From: Lachnospiraceae bacterium | GTDB lineage: Bacteria > Bacillota > Clostridia > Lachnospirales > Lachnospiraceae | Direction: 5' to 3' | Assembly (NCBI GenBank): GCA_017634455.1 | Contig: JAGBNK010000028.1 | Span: forward strand, 1-64,000 | DNA length: 64,000 bases | Shown: positions 1-7,609 of the stretch, piece after piece | Position numbering within the stretch: the first letter of the stretch is position 1 | Layout: each line of letters starts with the position of its first letter | Notes under the pieces: model-generated | Databases searched by the model: none | What the model saw: only the letters and a program-made list of their open reading frames with translations | Told to the model about the DNA's origin: nothing | Program-made: the position numbers and the translations under genes

Positions 1-216
1 GTAAGAGAAAATGTTGCCAGAAACGAAAACGCCCCTACGGAAGCACTTCTTACCTTAAAAAATGACAGCGAGTGGAGAGTCGCAAAGCTTATCGTTAAAA
101 ATAAGAGTATTCCAAAGGATGTACTGATGGAGCTGGCTAAAAGTGCTAACTTCAGAATGAGATACAAGGCATTGGTTGCCTTATTAAGGTTTGAAAGCGC
201 CGCAGTGATCCTATAA
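1..216 (+). CDS. C-terminal end of a leucine-rich repeat variant (LRV)-like protein, partial
   Basis: The window opens inside a reading frame that gives 71 residues before a TAA stop. The residues form short helical repeats beginning R-E-N-V-A-R-N-E-N-A-P and then W-R-V-A-K-L-I-V-K-N. This spacing (R..VA.N...P...L..L..D..W.V) is typical of LRV or HEAT-type alpha solenoids, which usually act as binding scaffolds. The start lies upstream of the window, so length and partners are unknown. The gene converges with the tRNA operon and shares its terminator. The family call rests on the repeat pattern only. Confidence 0.55.
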   Translation, partial: VRENVARNENAPTEALLTLKNDSEWRVAKLIVKNKSIPKDVLMELAKSANFRMRYKALVALLRFESAAVIL

Positions 217-236
217 AAATCGAGCTGTTATCAAAG

Positions 237-268
237 AAAAATCCCATCACTATGTGATGGGATTTTTT
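237..268. terminator. Bidirectional rho-independent terminator
   Basis: A perfect stem (ATCCCATCAC with GTGATGGGAT, loop TAT) is flanked by A-runs on the left and T-runs on the right. It can therefore stop the repeat-protein gene on the plus strand and the tRNA operon on the minus strand. Confidence 0.9.
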
Positions 269-270
269 AG

Positions 271-345
271 GGTGGATAAAGGGATTCGAACCCTTGGCCT
301 CCAGAGCCACAATCTGGCGCGCTAACCAACTGCGCTATACCCACC
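271..345 (-). tRNA. tRNA-His (GTG)
   Basis: The reverse complement folds as a cloverleaf with a GGTTCGAATCC T-arm and anticodon GTG in the loop ATTGTGG. An extra encoded G (position 345) opposite the discriminator C (271) is the histidine-specific G-1. No CCA is encoded. It is the last gene of the four-tRNA operon and lies next to its terminator. Confidence 0.97.
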
Positions 346-349
346 ATAA

Positions 350-423
<74 letters not shown>

Positions 424-463
424 ATAATCCAAAGTAGGTGTTTGTACTCCTAACAAAGGAAAA

Positions 464-534
464 AGCGGGTGATGGGAATCGAACCCACGTATTCAGCTTG
501 GAAGGCTGATGTTCTACCATTGAACTACACCCGC
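464..534 (-). tRNA. tRNA-Gly (TCC)
   Basis: The reverse complement is a 71-nt cloverleaf with perfect acceptor pairing (GCGGGTG with CACCCGC) and anticodon TCC in CTTCCAA. The CCA is not encoded. It is the second gene of the tRNA operon. Confidence 0.97.
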
Positions 535-556
535 ATACCATTATTTAGTTTTTGAA

Positions 557-631
557 TCGGGGTGACAGGATTCGAACCTGCGACCCCCTGGTCCCAAACC
601 AGGTGCTCTAGCCAAACTGAGCCACACCCCG
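557..631 (-). tRNA. tRNA-Pro (TGG)
   Basis: The reverse complement folds with a CGGGGTG/CACCCCG acceptor stem and anticodon TGG in TTTGGGA. It is the first gene after the promoter at 666-694. The CCA is not encoded. Confidence 0.97.
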
Positions 632-665
632 TTCTTGCTTGCGTCTCATCCGCAACGCAAGTAAT

Positions 666-694
666 AGTATATGTTATCAACCATCATATGTCAA
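666..694 (-). promoter_or_regulatory. Sigma-A promoter of the tRNA operon
   Basis: On the minus strand TTGACA (689-694) is followed after exactly 17 bp by TATACT (666-671). Only one base of the two hexamers differs from consensus. The predicted start lies about 30 bp before tRNA-Pro. The rest of the gap between rdgB and the tRNAs shows nothing else. Confidence 0.9.
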
Positions 695-724
695 CACTTT
701 TTTTTAGAAATTTTTCAATATTTT

Positions 725-1327
725 TTAAAGATATTTTTTCATCATCTGAAGAGCCTGTCCTCTATGAGAAATACGGTTTTTTTGCTCCGGTGACATAGCC
801 GCTGTAGAGCATCCATATTCATCTACATAGAAAATTGGATCATAACCAAATCCATTTTCACCCATAGGCTCATATCCAATATATCCCTCAATAGTTCCAC
901 GACACACTTCGCTTCTGCCATCTGGAAATACAACTGCCATAGCACATACGAATCTAGCTGTGCGCTGTTCCTTTGGAACACCATCTAATCTCTCTATCAA
1001 ATTAGCATTCTTGATATCATAAGAAGTATCCTCACCCATATATCTGGCAGAATAAACTCCAGGCTCCTTGTTGAGATAATCAATCTCAAGACCAGAATCA
1101 TCTGCCATTACAATGGCATCTGCCAGCTCTTCATGGTCAGCACAATACTTCTGCACTGTAGTGGCCTTGATTATAGCATTTTCCTCAAAGGTCTTGCCGT
1201 CTTCCACAATATCTACATCTATGCCCGCCTGCTTCATAGACATAACCTCATATCCCATCTCAGAATATATAGCTCTAATCTCCTTCATTTTGCCTTCATT
1301 TCCTGTGGCAAATATTAATCGCTTCAT
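725..1327 (-). CDS. rdgB: XTP/dITP diphosphatase (RdgB/HAM1 family)
   Basis: This house-cleaning enzyme hydrolyses non-canonical purine nucleotides (dITP, XTP) to monophosphate and pyrophosphate in the cytoplasm. The 200-residue protein shows the family's N-terminal ATGNEGKMKE, the metal-site MADDSGLEID, the PGVYSARY segment and the C-terminal GENGFGYDPIF and SHRGQAL motifs, at normal length. I start at the ATG at 1325-1327, which has GGAGG eight bases upstream; a longer TTG-initiated frame has no such site. It is the last protein gene of a minus-strand row with the amidase, C1 peptidase and methyltransferase, 15 bp after the amidase gene. I see no hairpin after it, so transcripts may run toward the tRNAs. 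Confidence 0.95.
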   Translation of the reverse strand: MKRLIFATGNEGKMKEIRAIYSEMGYEVMSMKQAGIDVDIVEDGKTFEENAIIKATTVQKYCADHEELADAIVMADDSGLEIDYLNKEPGVYSARYMGEDTSYDIKNANLIERLDGVPKEQRTARFVCAMAVVFPDGRSEVCRGTIEGYIGYEPMGENGFGYDPIFYVDEYGCSTAAMSPEQKNRISHRGQALQMMKKYL

Positions 1328-1342
1328 CTCAACATCCTCCAA

Positions 1343-2473
1343 TTATTCCTGATTATTATATATTTGCAATGCATTATTAATTGTCTCGCAAAGACTCACT
1401 GCAGTCTTGTTCTGATATTCATCATCACATAGCTTGTTCAACTCATCCTGATTGCTCATGAACCCCACCTCTACCAGAGCAACTGGCATCTGAGCCGTTC
1501 TTATAATATAGATATCATCTCCCGCCACGAGACCCTTGCTTGTACTTCCTAAATTCCATAGAAGTCCATTTAAACACATTTCCGCAAAGTTCTTGGACTG
1601 GCCAAACACATCTGATGCACGATACATTACCTCCGTACCATTTATAGTGGACATTCGTCCACTGGCAGTAGAGTTGTTGTGCACACTGATAAATAAATCC
1701 GCTCCAAGAGCATTTGCCAAAGCACTTCTGCTCTGCACCGGAATATATATATCTGATTTACGAGTATAGAATACTCCCACTCGCTTATCATTTAACATAT
1801 AGCTGGTTACATTTTGCTTCACAAAGCTATCTGCGTCCTCCGCTTCTCCCATCTGCTCAAAGTACTGACACATTTTCTCTGTAATCAACAAGTCTATATC
1901 CTTTTCATTTACACCCTGACTTGAAGCGCCTACATCCTTGCCGCCATGGCCGGCATCCACAACTACAATCTCATCATACACATCTCGCGGTGATAGAAAA
2001 TCAATATAGATATATCTATCAATATTTCGCGCTTGCACCAGATATACTCCATCCAGCTCAATAGCCAGCTCAGCAGTAGATGCTGCCACACCATATTTAA
2101 TATCTGTAATATTGTCGCAGCTTCCTATGAGAGGATAGTCATAAATATATGAATTGTCCGCCCCTGGAATTCGGATATCAATTATGTGATTTACATAATC
2201 ATTTACCACTTCCACATCCTTGACAGACACATCAGATGGCAATTCCACTCGCAGCTGTGATACGAGATTCTCATCTCCAACCTTGGTTACAATGTCAGTC
2301 TCCTGACGCATGAGATCTATGATAGACTCTTGTCCTGCAATTTTGTTCTGATACTCCACCTGTTTCTGCAATGCATATACATGGAGTTCAGGAAACCTCA
2401 GATATATGTACATAAGAGCCAGCGCAAGAGTCACTAAAATAACAGTTGCAAATCTGTATATTTTCAACTTCAT
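1343..2473 (-). CDS. N-acetylmuramoyl-L-alanine amidase, membrane anchored (Amidase_3)
   Basis: The enzyme cleaves the bond between MurNAc and L-alanine in peptidoglycan. Residues 6-26 form one membrane segment, so the protein is probably an anchored or signal-anchored cell-wall enzyme. Residues about 75-165 form an unassigned beta-rich region. The zinc-dependent Amidase_3 domain follows, with DAGHGG (173-178), the ligand Glu in VNEKD (about 190), FISVHNNS and the C-terminal catalytic VEVGFMSN. All expected zinc and catalytic residues are visible. It starts one base after the stop of the C1 peptidase gene, which suggests coupled translation and a shared role at the cell surface. Confidence 0.9.
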   Translation of the reverse strand: MKLKIYRFATVILVTLALALMYIYLRFPELHVYALQKQVEYQNKIAGQESIIDLMRQETDIVTKVGDENLVSQLRVELPSDVSVKDVEVVNDYVNHIIDIRIPGADNSYIYDYPLIGSCDNITDIKYGVAASTAELAIELDGVYLVQARNIDRYIYIDFLSPRDVYDEIVVVDAGHGGKDVGASSQGVNEKDIDLLITEKMCQYFEQMGEAEDADSFVKQNVTSYMLNDKRVGVFYTRKSDIYIPVQSRSALANALGADLFISVHNNSTASGRMSTINGTEVMYRASDVFGQSKNFAEMCLNGLLWNLGSTSKGLVAGDDIYIIRTAQMPVALVEVGFMSNQDELNKLCDDEYQNKTAVSLCETINNALQIYNNQE

Positions 2474-2474
2474 A

Positions 2475-4160
2475 CTACTTCGACTCCTCTATTTTCTTAC
2501 CATAAGCCTTGAGACATAAGTTGCCCTTAGCAGTGTTTTCCACACTCTCCCAATCCAGACCATTACTACTTATGTAGCCTGTTCCATCAGTTATATCCAC
2601 ATTTTGAGTAAACTCATTTCCCACATATTCTATAGCCATAGGATGAGTTGCCCCCGGTGTTGTAAGCACCAATACAATGGCAAATCTAGCTCCCTTCTTC
2701 ACAGCCTTGGCGCTGTCAAATGGAACCGTATAATAGCCCGCATTGTCAAAATGCCCTGTGGCAACCTGTACCCTGTTGGCAAGGGAAGACACACCATTAT
2801 ATTCGGGTACAAAATACAATGTGTAAGAAGTATCTTTATCAAGAGCGTAAAATCCTGCACTCATAATATTCTCATCAGCATCTGCTGTATAAATATTTGC
2901 CGCAGATATGTAATCCTTGTTGTAGCCAACCTGGCCTACCCAGCCACATAAATCAGACTGGTAAATGGTATCGTAATTGTCCTTGTTCTCAACACCCACG
3001 TAGGATACAGCTTGATTTCCCACATTGGTATCATAATAAGACACATAGAATACTCCATTTTCACCGAAGCTTTCGCCCCAACTGTTTTGACATATAAATG
3101 CTCCATCTCCAGGAACATTTTCATTGAAATTATTTCTACCATAATTATCATCCCAACCGATGATAACCACATCATGATTCGGCTTATCATTACCGTTATA
3201 ATAATAAGAATTGGTAGACCTCTTATAAAAATCAGATTTAGCAATGTTGTTTTGAGCCATAGATGCATAAATAGATGTGGATACGCCGCCATATTTGTAC
3301 ACAGCCCACTTTATATCATCAATGTCGTCCTGAGTATAGCAGTGCACTTCCTGCACATGATAGTCCACATTATCATCCTCGTCACTAACAGGCCCCTTCC
3401 AGGAAAGCAAATAAGCCAGCGCCATGGTGTAGTCTCCACCAAGAGATGAATCAATCTTGTAATTATTATCCTTGATCATCTTATTTACGCTAAACTCATC
3501 TTCTATCTCAGGAAGCAGGCTTGATTCCAAAGCACCTATAGCAGCCTGTGCCCAGCAGGTAGATGTATCTCCCTGATCTCTCACGGCAGAAACTCTGCCT
3601 TCTTTCCTCAAATCAAAAGCAGCCGGCAGTTCTCCCTTGTTAAAATCCGTTCCCATGGTTGCAGTATAATTCACCTCATCAAAGCTGTAATCACAGTCAA
3701 ACAAATCACATACCACCTTCAAAGGCAGATATCCCTGTCCTTCGTGAATTTCTGGTGCAATATCAATAGGTCTCAGTTCACCATCAATGGTAGCCTCATA
3801 TGTATCCACAGAAAATAGTGCTGTATTCCCTGAATACAACACTTTGATCAAAGCCTCACCATACATATGGGCACTGCATCCGAAATGTTCCTCCACAAAT
3901 CGCAGTGATACCATTGGCTCCATAGAATCTCCCATCATAACTCCATCAGAGATGCCATAGACCTGGTCTCCCACATTCACCACAAAGAGACCACTGTCAT
4001 TGATGCTCTTGGCTTTCAAAGGGTAGAAAACCTCGTCTTCTAGCTGAGCACCACGGAAAGGTTCCACATCTGCATAGTCATCGCTCCAATTATTCATTTT
4101 CAAGATAATTACAAATATCATCGCCAGTGAAAAGGCAATATATTTTCTAGAATATCTCAT
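2475..4160 (-). CDS. Secreted papain-like (C1) cysteine peptidase
   Basis: A 561-residue surface peptidase. Residues 8-21 form an N-terminal hydrophobic signal or anchor. Residues about 50-170 resemble the copper-amine-oxidase-N-like stalk seen on clostridial wall enzymes. The C1 domain begins near LPAAFDLR (179-185), with catalytic Cys202 in STCWAQAA, the His in PNHDVVIIGWDD and the Asn in CQNSWGESF. The last 170 residues match the lectin-like domain that follows such peptidases. The catalytic set is complete. It lies between the methyltransferase (52 bp upstream) and the amidase (1 bp downstream), so it is likely co-transcribed. Its substrate is unknown; surface protein turnover is an inference. 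Confidence 0.85.
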   Translation of the reverse strand: MRYSRKYIAFSLAMIFVIILKMNNWSDDYADVEPFRGAQLEDEVFYPLKAKSINDSGLFVVNVGDQVYGISDGVMMGDSMEPMVSLRFVEEHFGCSAHMYGEALIKVLYSGNTALFSVDTYEATIDGELRPIDIAPEIHEGQGYLPLKVVCDLFDCDYSFDEVNYTATMGTDFNKGELPAAFDLRKEGRVSAVRDQGDTSTCWAQAAIGALESSLLPEIEDEFSVNKMIKDNNYKIDSSLGGDYTMALAYLLSWKGPVSDEDDNVDYHVQEVHCYTQDDIDDIKWAVYKYGGVSTSIYASMAQNNIAKSDFYKRSTNSYYYNGNDKPNHDVVIIGWDDNYGRNNFNENVPGDGAFICQNSWGESFGENGVFYVSYYDTNVGNQAVSYVGVENKDNYDTIYQSDLCGWVGQVGYNKDYISAANIYTADADENIMSAGFYALDKDTSYTLYFVPEYNGVSSLANRVQVATGHFDNAGYYTVPFDSAKAVKKGARFAIVLVLTTPGATHPMAIEYVGNEFTQNVDITDGTGYISSNGLDWESVENTAKGNLCLKAYGKKIEESK

Positions 4161-4212
4161 TTATCTATTCTCCAAAGGCGCAATAAGCGCATTTATCACT
4201 CCCACTAAAATA

Positions 4213-5373
4213 CTATTTATCTTCTCCGGCCTTGCGCTTAGGTGGCTTAGGTCCCATAAACTGATAATAATATGTACGAATCATACCATTATATAATTTA
4301 CGATTCTTATCAGCCTTTCTTCCTATATAACGCTGTGCGTCCTCGTAGGAAGTTATGACATACAAAGACCAGCTGTCCAGTTTATTGTAAACCTCACCAA
4401 TAGTTGTATACAATTCCGGCAGATCCTTCTTGTCTTCCAATCGCTCACCATACGGTGGATTGGTAATAATAAATCCATATTTCTTGGAATGCTTCAAATC
4501 AGCCACTCCTCTTTGTTGGAAATGTATGAGAGAATCAACACCTGCCTGCTTGGCATTCTCTCTGGCAATACGAACCATATCTCCATCTATATCATAGCCC
4601 TGCAAATCTGTCTCCACGTTCATATCAATCATGTCACGTGCTTCTTCAAGAGTATCCTCCCACATTTCCTTGGATATGAGATGTCTCCACTGCATAGCTG
4701 TGAAATTTCTATTCATACCTGGCGCAATATTTGCAGCCATTAGAGCAGCTTCTATTAGAAATGTACCACTTCCACAGAAGGGGTCCACCAGGATTCTGTC
4801 CTTGCGCCATGGTGTTAACATAATAAGAGAAGCCGCCATAGTCTCTGAAATTGGAGCCTTGCTGGTCCATGTTCTATAACCTCGCTTGTGCAATGGTTCT
4901 CCTGTAGTATCAATCGCTACAGTAACCTGATCTTTTAGAATAAATATTCTAATAGGAAATGATGCTCCATCTTCTGCAAACCAATCTACAGGATAAACAG
5001 TTTTCAATCTATCAACCATAGCCTTCTTGCCAATAGATTGAATATCTGATGCACTAAACAACTTGCTCTTCACAGATGAAGCCTTCTTCACCCAGAACTT
5101 GCCATCCACATGAATCCAGTTCTCCCATGGAATTGACTTGATATTCTCATAAAGTTCGTCAAAGGTTGTAGCCTGAAATCTACCTACTTCAATCAGTACT
5201 CTCTCTGCAGTTCTCAGGAAAATATTACTTCTGCATATAGCCTCCATGTCACCCTCAAAGGTAACTCGACCATCTTCCACTCTAGTAATATCATATCCCA
5301 AATCATATATTTCTCTTTTCAATACTGATTCCATGCCGAAATGACATGGAGCAGTTAAATGAATTATATCCAT
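4213..5373 (-). CDS. THUMP-domain 23S rRNA guanine-N2 methyltransferase (RlmL/YpsC type)
   Basis: A 386-residue SAM-dependent RNA methyltransferase. The N-terminal ferredoxin-like and THUMP region (about 1-155) binds RNA. The Rossmann part has DPFCGSGTFLIEAA (about 197-210) for SAM and the N2-guanine catalytic motif NPPYGE (about 304-309). Length and order match the Firmicute YpsC group, homologous to the N-terminal half of E. coli RlmL, which makes m2G2445. The last 15 residues are basic. A good promoter lies 42-70 bp upstream, so this is likely the first gene of the minus-strand operon that continues to rdgB. Confidence 0.88.
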   Translation of the reverse strand: MDIIHLTAPCHFGMESVLKREIYDLGYDITRVEDGRVTFEGDMEAICRSNIFLRTAERVLIEVGRFQATTFDELYENIKSIPWENWIHVDGKFWVKKASSVKSKLFSASDIQSIGKKAMVDRLKTVYPVDWFAEDGASFPIRIFILKDQVTVAIDTTGEPLHKRGYRTWTSKAPISETMAASLIMLTPWRKDRILVDPFCGSGTFLIEAALMAANIAPGMNRNFTAMQWRHLISKEMWEDTLEEARDMIDMNVETDLQGYDIDGDMVRIARENAKQAGVDSLIHFQQRGVADLKHSKKYGFIITNPPYGERLEDKKDLPELYTTIGEVYNKLDSWSLYVITSYEDAQRYIGRKADKNRKLYNGMIRTYYYQFMGPKPPKRKAGEDK

Positions 5374-5414
5374 CTCTTCCTCGTTTCATTATCTATATAG
5401 TAATCTATTGTTTT

Positions 5415-5443
5415 AGTTTAATTGTTCAAATTTCTACTGTCAA
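5415..5443 (-). promoter_or_regulatory. Sigma-A promoter before the methyltransferase operon
   Basis: On the minus strand TTGACA (5438-5443) is followed after 17 bp by TAAACT (5415-5420). It lies about 40 bp before the start codon of the RNA methyltransferase gene. Confidence 0.7.
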
Positions 5444-5642
5444 TCCTGACTAGGCATCGCCTCTCACTCTTCAAAATATACTTTTATTTATAACAGTTCA
5501 TATTTCCTCACCCCTCTAAATAAGGCAAAAAAACACTAAAAATTGCAAAAAATAGTTATTATATGATATCCATTTCCCAGTTAACATCAATTTAACCAAA
5601 CAAATTAAAAATCTCCTCATTCTTTTTAGTTATATTAACTTA

Positions 5643-5671
5643 TTGCAATAGAAATAGCTTTAATATATACT
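5643..5671 (+). promoter_or_regulatory. Sigma-A promoter of a predicted small RNA
   Basis: TTGCAA (5643-5648) and TATACT (5666-5671) are exactly 17 bp apart on the plus strand. No coding frame follows before a terminator 60 bp downstream, so the promoter most likely serves a non-coding transcript. Confidence 0.65.
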
Positions 5672-5677
5672 AACACA

Positions 5678-5757
5678 TGTAAGAGGTAGTTTCCTCTTAC
5701 GCCCCTTATTAATTATTTATACTCCCCTCAAAAAAGGCCGTATTTTCGGTCTTTTTT
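5678..5757 (+). ncRNA. Predicted C-rich small regulatory RNA, about 80 nt
   Basis: The transcript predicted from the promoter at 5643-5671 begins with a perfect 8-bp hairpin (GTAAGAGG, loop TAGTTT, CCTCTTAC; 5679-5700). An unpaired stretch with two C-runs, GCCCCTT and ACTCCCCTC, follows at 5701-5729. It ends in an intrinsic terminator (AAAAAGGCCG/CGGTCTTTTT plus T-run). Hairpin, single-stranded C-rich anti-Shine-Dalgarno segment and terminator is the layout of Gram-positive antisense-acting RNAs such as RsaE/RoxS. It matches no RNA family I recognise. No start codon with a ribosome site is present. Promoter and terminator are seen directly; function is inferred. Confidence 0.5.
5731..5757. 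terminator. Bidirectional terminator in the 5374-5955 gap
   Basis: A ten-base stem (AAAAAGGCCG with CGGTCTTTTT) carries A-runs on one side and T-runs on the other. It ends the predicted small RNA on the plus strand and can also end a minus-strand transcript from the promoter at 5849-5876. Confidence 0.8.
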
Positions 5758-5794
5758 ACTGTCTAAAAAATAAATCTTTTTTCGCTTTAAGAAA

Positions 5795-5827
5795 CTAAAA
5801 TTTATCGTGCAGTTTCCAATAATCCAT
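5795..5827 (-). CDS. Possible 10-codon microprotein MDYWKLHDKF
   Basis: On the minus strand a promoter (TTGAAA, 16 bp, TATATA; 5849-5876) is followed by a GAGGG ribosome site and an ATG that opens ten codons ending in TAG. The transcript would then reach the bidirectional terminator at 5731-5757. The ORF is too short to judge by composition, so the unit could equally be a non-coding RNA that converges with the plus-strand small RNA. Confidence 0.25.
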   Translation of the reverse strand: MDYWKLHDKF

Positions 5828-5848
5828 TTTTCACCCTCACTACCTCTC

Positions 5849-5876
5849 TATATAAAAAATGCACAAACATTTTCAA
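5849..5876 (-). promoter_or_regulatory. Possible sigma-A promoter of a short minus-strand transcript
   Basis: On the minus strand TTGAAA (5871-5876) and TATATA (5849-5854) are separated by 16 bp. Transcription would run about 110 bp to the terminator at 5731-5757. Confidence 0.45.
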
Positions 5877-5911
5877 ACAATCAATTCAGGCTCCCCAAAT
5901 ATTTATGCAAG

Positions 5912-5940
5912 AAAAAAAGACCCGAGCATTAACTCGAGTC
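5912..5940 (-). terminator. Terminator of the 5956-6300 gene
   Basis: On the minus strand GACTCGAG pairs with CTCGGGTC (one G-T pair) around a short AT loop, followed by seven T. It lies 15 bp after the stop codon. Confidence 0.85.
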
Positions 5941-5955
5941 CACTTGTTCTAATTA

Positions 5956-6300
5956 TTATGCAAACAAATCAATTCTTGATCCTACCATGCCATATCCAGC
6001 TGCCATCATATCCATGCCATAGGATGTAGTACTCTCTCCGAAGCCTCCTGCCACTGCATTGAAGCCTCTCTCAGCTTTCTGCGCTGCCTGAATATGAGAT
6101 ATTGTATTATCTGTAACCGAAGCAGTTGCATATTGAACTGGTGCAGCACCCTCTACCGATGTATTACTTAATTTCTTAATTGATTCTACATAAGCATCAG
6201 ATGTCTGTGATTGATTTCCAATTGAATAATTATATGGTGTTGTTGCAGCATATGTTGTAGATATGCCAGAAGCACCAATACTTCCGATTGATAATGCCAT
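5956..6300 (-). CDS. Unknown 114-residue protein, Ala/Ser/Gly/Thr rich
   Basis: I do not recognise this family. The protein has no Cys and no Trp and is rich in small residues. It has no clear signal peptide, although the first 20 residues (ALSIGSIGASGISTTYAATT) are mildly hydrophobic and low in charge. A middle segment (TDNTISHIQAAQKAERGFNAV) could form a helix, and the C-terminus is Gly/Met rich, ending in SRIDLFA. It is a real gene: a consensus AAAAGGAG site eight bases before the ATG, its own promoter (6344-6373) and its own terminator. It stands alone between the small-RNA gap and a glycosyltransferase facing away. Confidence 0.6.
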   Translation of the reverse strand: MALSIGSIGASGISTTYAATTPYNYSIGNQSQTSDAYVESIKKLSNTSVEGAAPVQYATASVTDNTISHIQAAQKAERGFNAVAGGFGESTTSYGMDMMAAGYGMVGSRIDLFA

Positions 6301-6343
6301 TTACTATACTCCTTTTAGTATGTGGAATCCCACTACATTTGTT

Positions 6344-6373
6344 ATTATACACCTAAGTTGTAATAAAAGTCCA
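6344..6373 (-). promoter_or_regulatory. Sigma-A promoter of the 5956-6300 gene
   Basis: On the minus strand TGGACT (6368-6373) is followed after 18 bp by a perfect TATAAT (6344-6349), about 40 bp before the start codon. Confidence 0.7.
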
Positions 6374-6466
6374 CTACTTTTCAGCCCCAGTTATTTATTG
6401 ACATAAATAACGAAAAACATCAAGATATTCTTATAGACAGATACATTTTCCAGAAAGGATAGACCT

Positions 6467-7609
6467 ATGAAAATTCAAATATATGCAATGACACATAAAT
6501 TGTTTACGCCTCCAGCAGATTCCATGTATATTCCTCTCCAGGTAGGCAGAGCTACACATGATGACTTAGGCTATTTAGGTGACAATACCGGAGATAACAT
6601 CTCATCTCTCAATTGCTATTACAGCGAGTTAACAGGTATGTATTGGGTTTGGAAAAATGTATCCGACTGCGAGGTAATAGGTATATGCCACTATCGCAGA
6701 TATCTGCTAAATGAAAAGGAAGAATTGCTCTCTAAATCTGAGATTGAGTCAATCCTCAAAAACTACGATGTTATTACAACCAAATGTCTGGATTTAAACT
6801 TCTCCTATGAATATGGTTTTCAACAGAATCATACTGTAGAAGATTTAGAGGCAGCCAACAAGGCCATAGCCAAACTCTATCCGGACTTCTATCCTATGTA
6901 CAAAGACTGCCTACAGCAGAACCATACTTATTTCGGCAATATGATGATATGTTCCAAAGAGCTCTATGATAGATACTGCGAGTTTCTCTTTCCTATATTT
7001 GAGGAAATGTCCCATGACCTCGATTTAGATTCCTATGATGATTACCACAAGAGATTATATGGTTTCATCTCAGAATTCATATGGATGGTTTGGGTTAAAT
7101 ACGAAGGGCTCCATCCTTATGAATGCAAGGTTGGTCTTGTGGGAGAAAAGAAGGAAACCATAGAAGTTATATCTCACATCTGGGATTTACTACATCAGGA
7201 AGATATTGCCAATGCCAAGGCTTACTTCCTGACAGCCAAGGAGAAAAGGCCTGACTTGTTAATGGAAGCATCAGATATTCACAACCATCTCCATATGTGC
7301 CTACAGGTAATCTCTACCTGCGAGTTTGAATCAGATGCTTATGGTGAAATACTGCTGCCTATATCAGATTTATACGGCATCCAACTTATGGATTACATGG
7401 CCAAGCTCAACAAGTACTCTATTGAGCTGCTGGCTCATATTGCCCAAAATACTATAGATGAAATCTATCTAAGCAAAATAAAAGGAGACCTCAAGGAATT
7501 GAACTGCAGTCCAATCGCCATGAAAATCTCCTTGAAATTATATAGTGATAATTCTACTGATTATGAGACTGCTTGTGATCTTCTTCATCTACAGTCTCCT
7601 CTTCTGTAA
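6467..7609 (+). CDS. DUF4422-domain glycosyltransferase-like protein
   Basis: The N-terminal 230 residues match the DUF4422 family found in capsule and exopolysaccharide clusters: an opening IQIYAMTHK, a conserved block YYSELTGMYWVWKN and the hallmark CHYRRYL (about residues 74-80), followed by QNHTYFGNMMI. These proteins are thought to transfer a sugar in the cytoplasm during surface-glycan assembly. Residues 240-380 form a helical tail without a known domain. The gene stands alone with no glycan cluster around it. Its last 56 bp overlap the end of the convergent CNNM-protein gene. A TTGACA lies at 6398-6403 but no well-spaced -10 box is seen. Confidence 0.75.
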   Translation: MKIQIYAMTHKLFTPPADSMYIPLQVGRATHDDLGYLGDNTGDNISSLNCYYSELTGMYWVWKNVSDCEVIGICHYRRYLLNEKEELLSKSEIESILKNYDVITTKCLDLNFSYEYGFQQNHTVEDLEAANKAIAKLYPDFYPMYKDCLQQNHTYFGNMMICSKELYDRYCEFLFPIFEEMSHDLDLDSYDDYHKRLYGFISEFIWMVWVKYEGLHPYECKVGLVGEKKETIEVISHIWDLLHQEDIANAKAYFLTAKEKRPDLLMEASDIHNHLHMCLQVISTCEFESDAYGEILLPISDLYGIQLMDYMAKLNKYSIELLAHIAQNTIDEIYLSKIKGDLKELNCSPIAMKISLKLYSDNSTDYETACDLLHLQSPLL

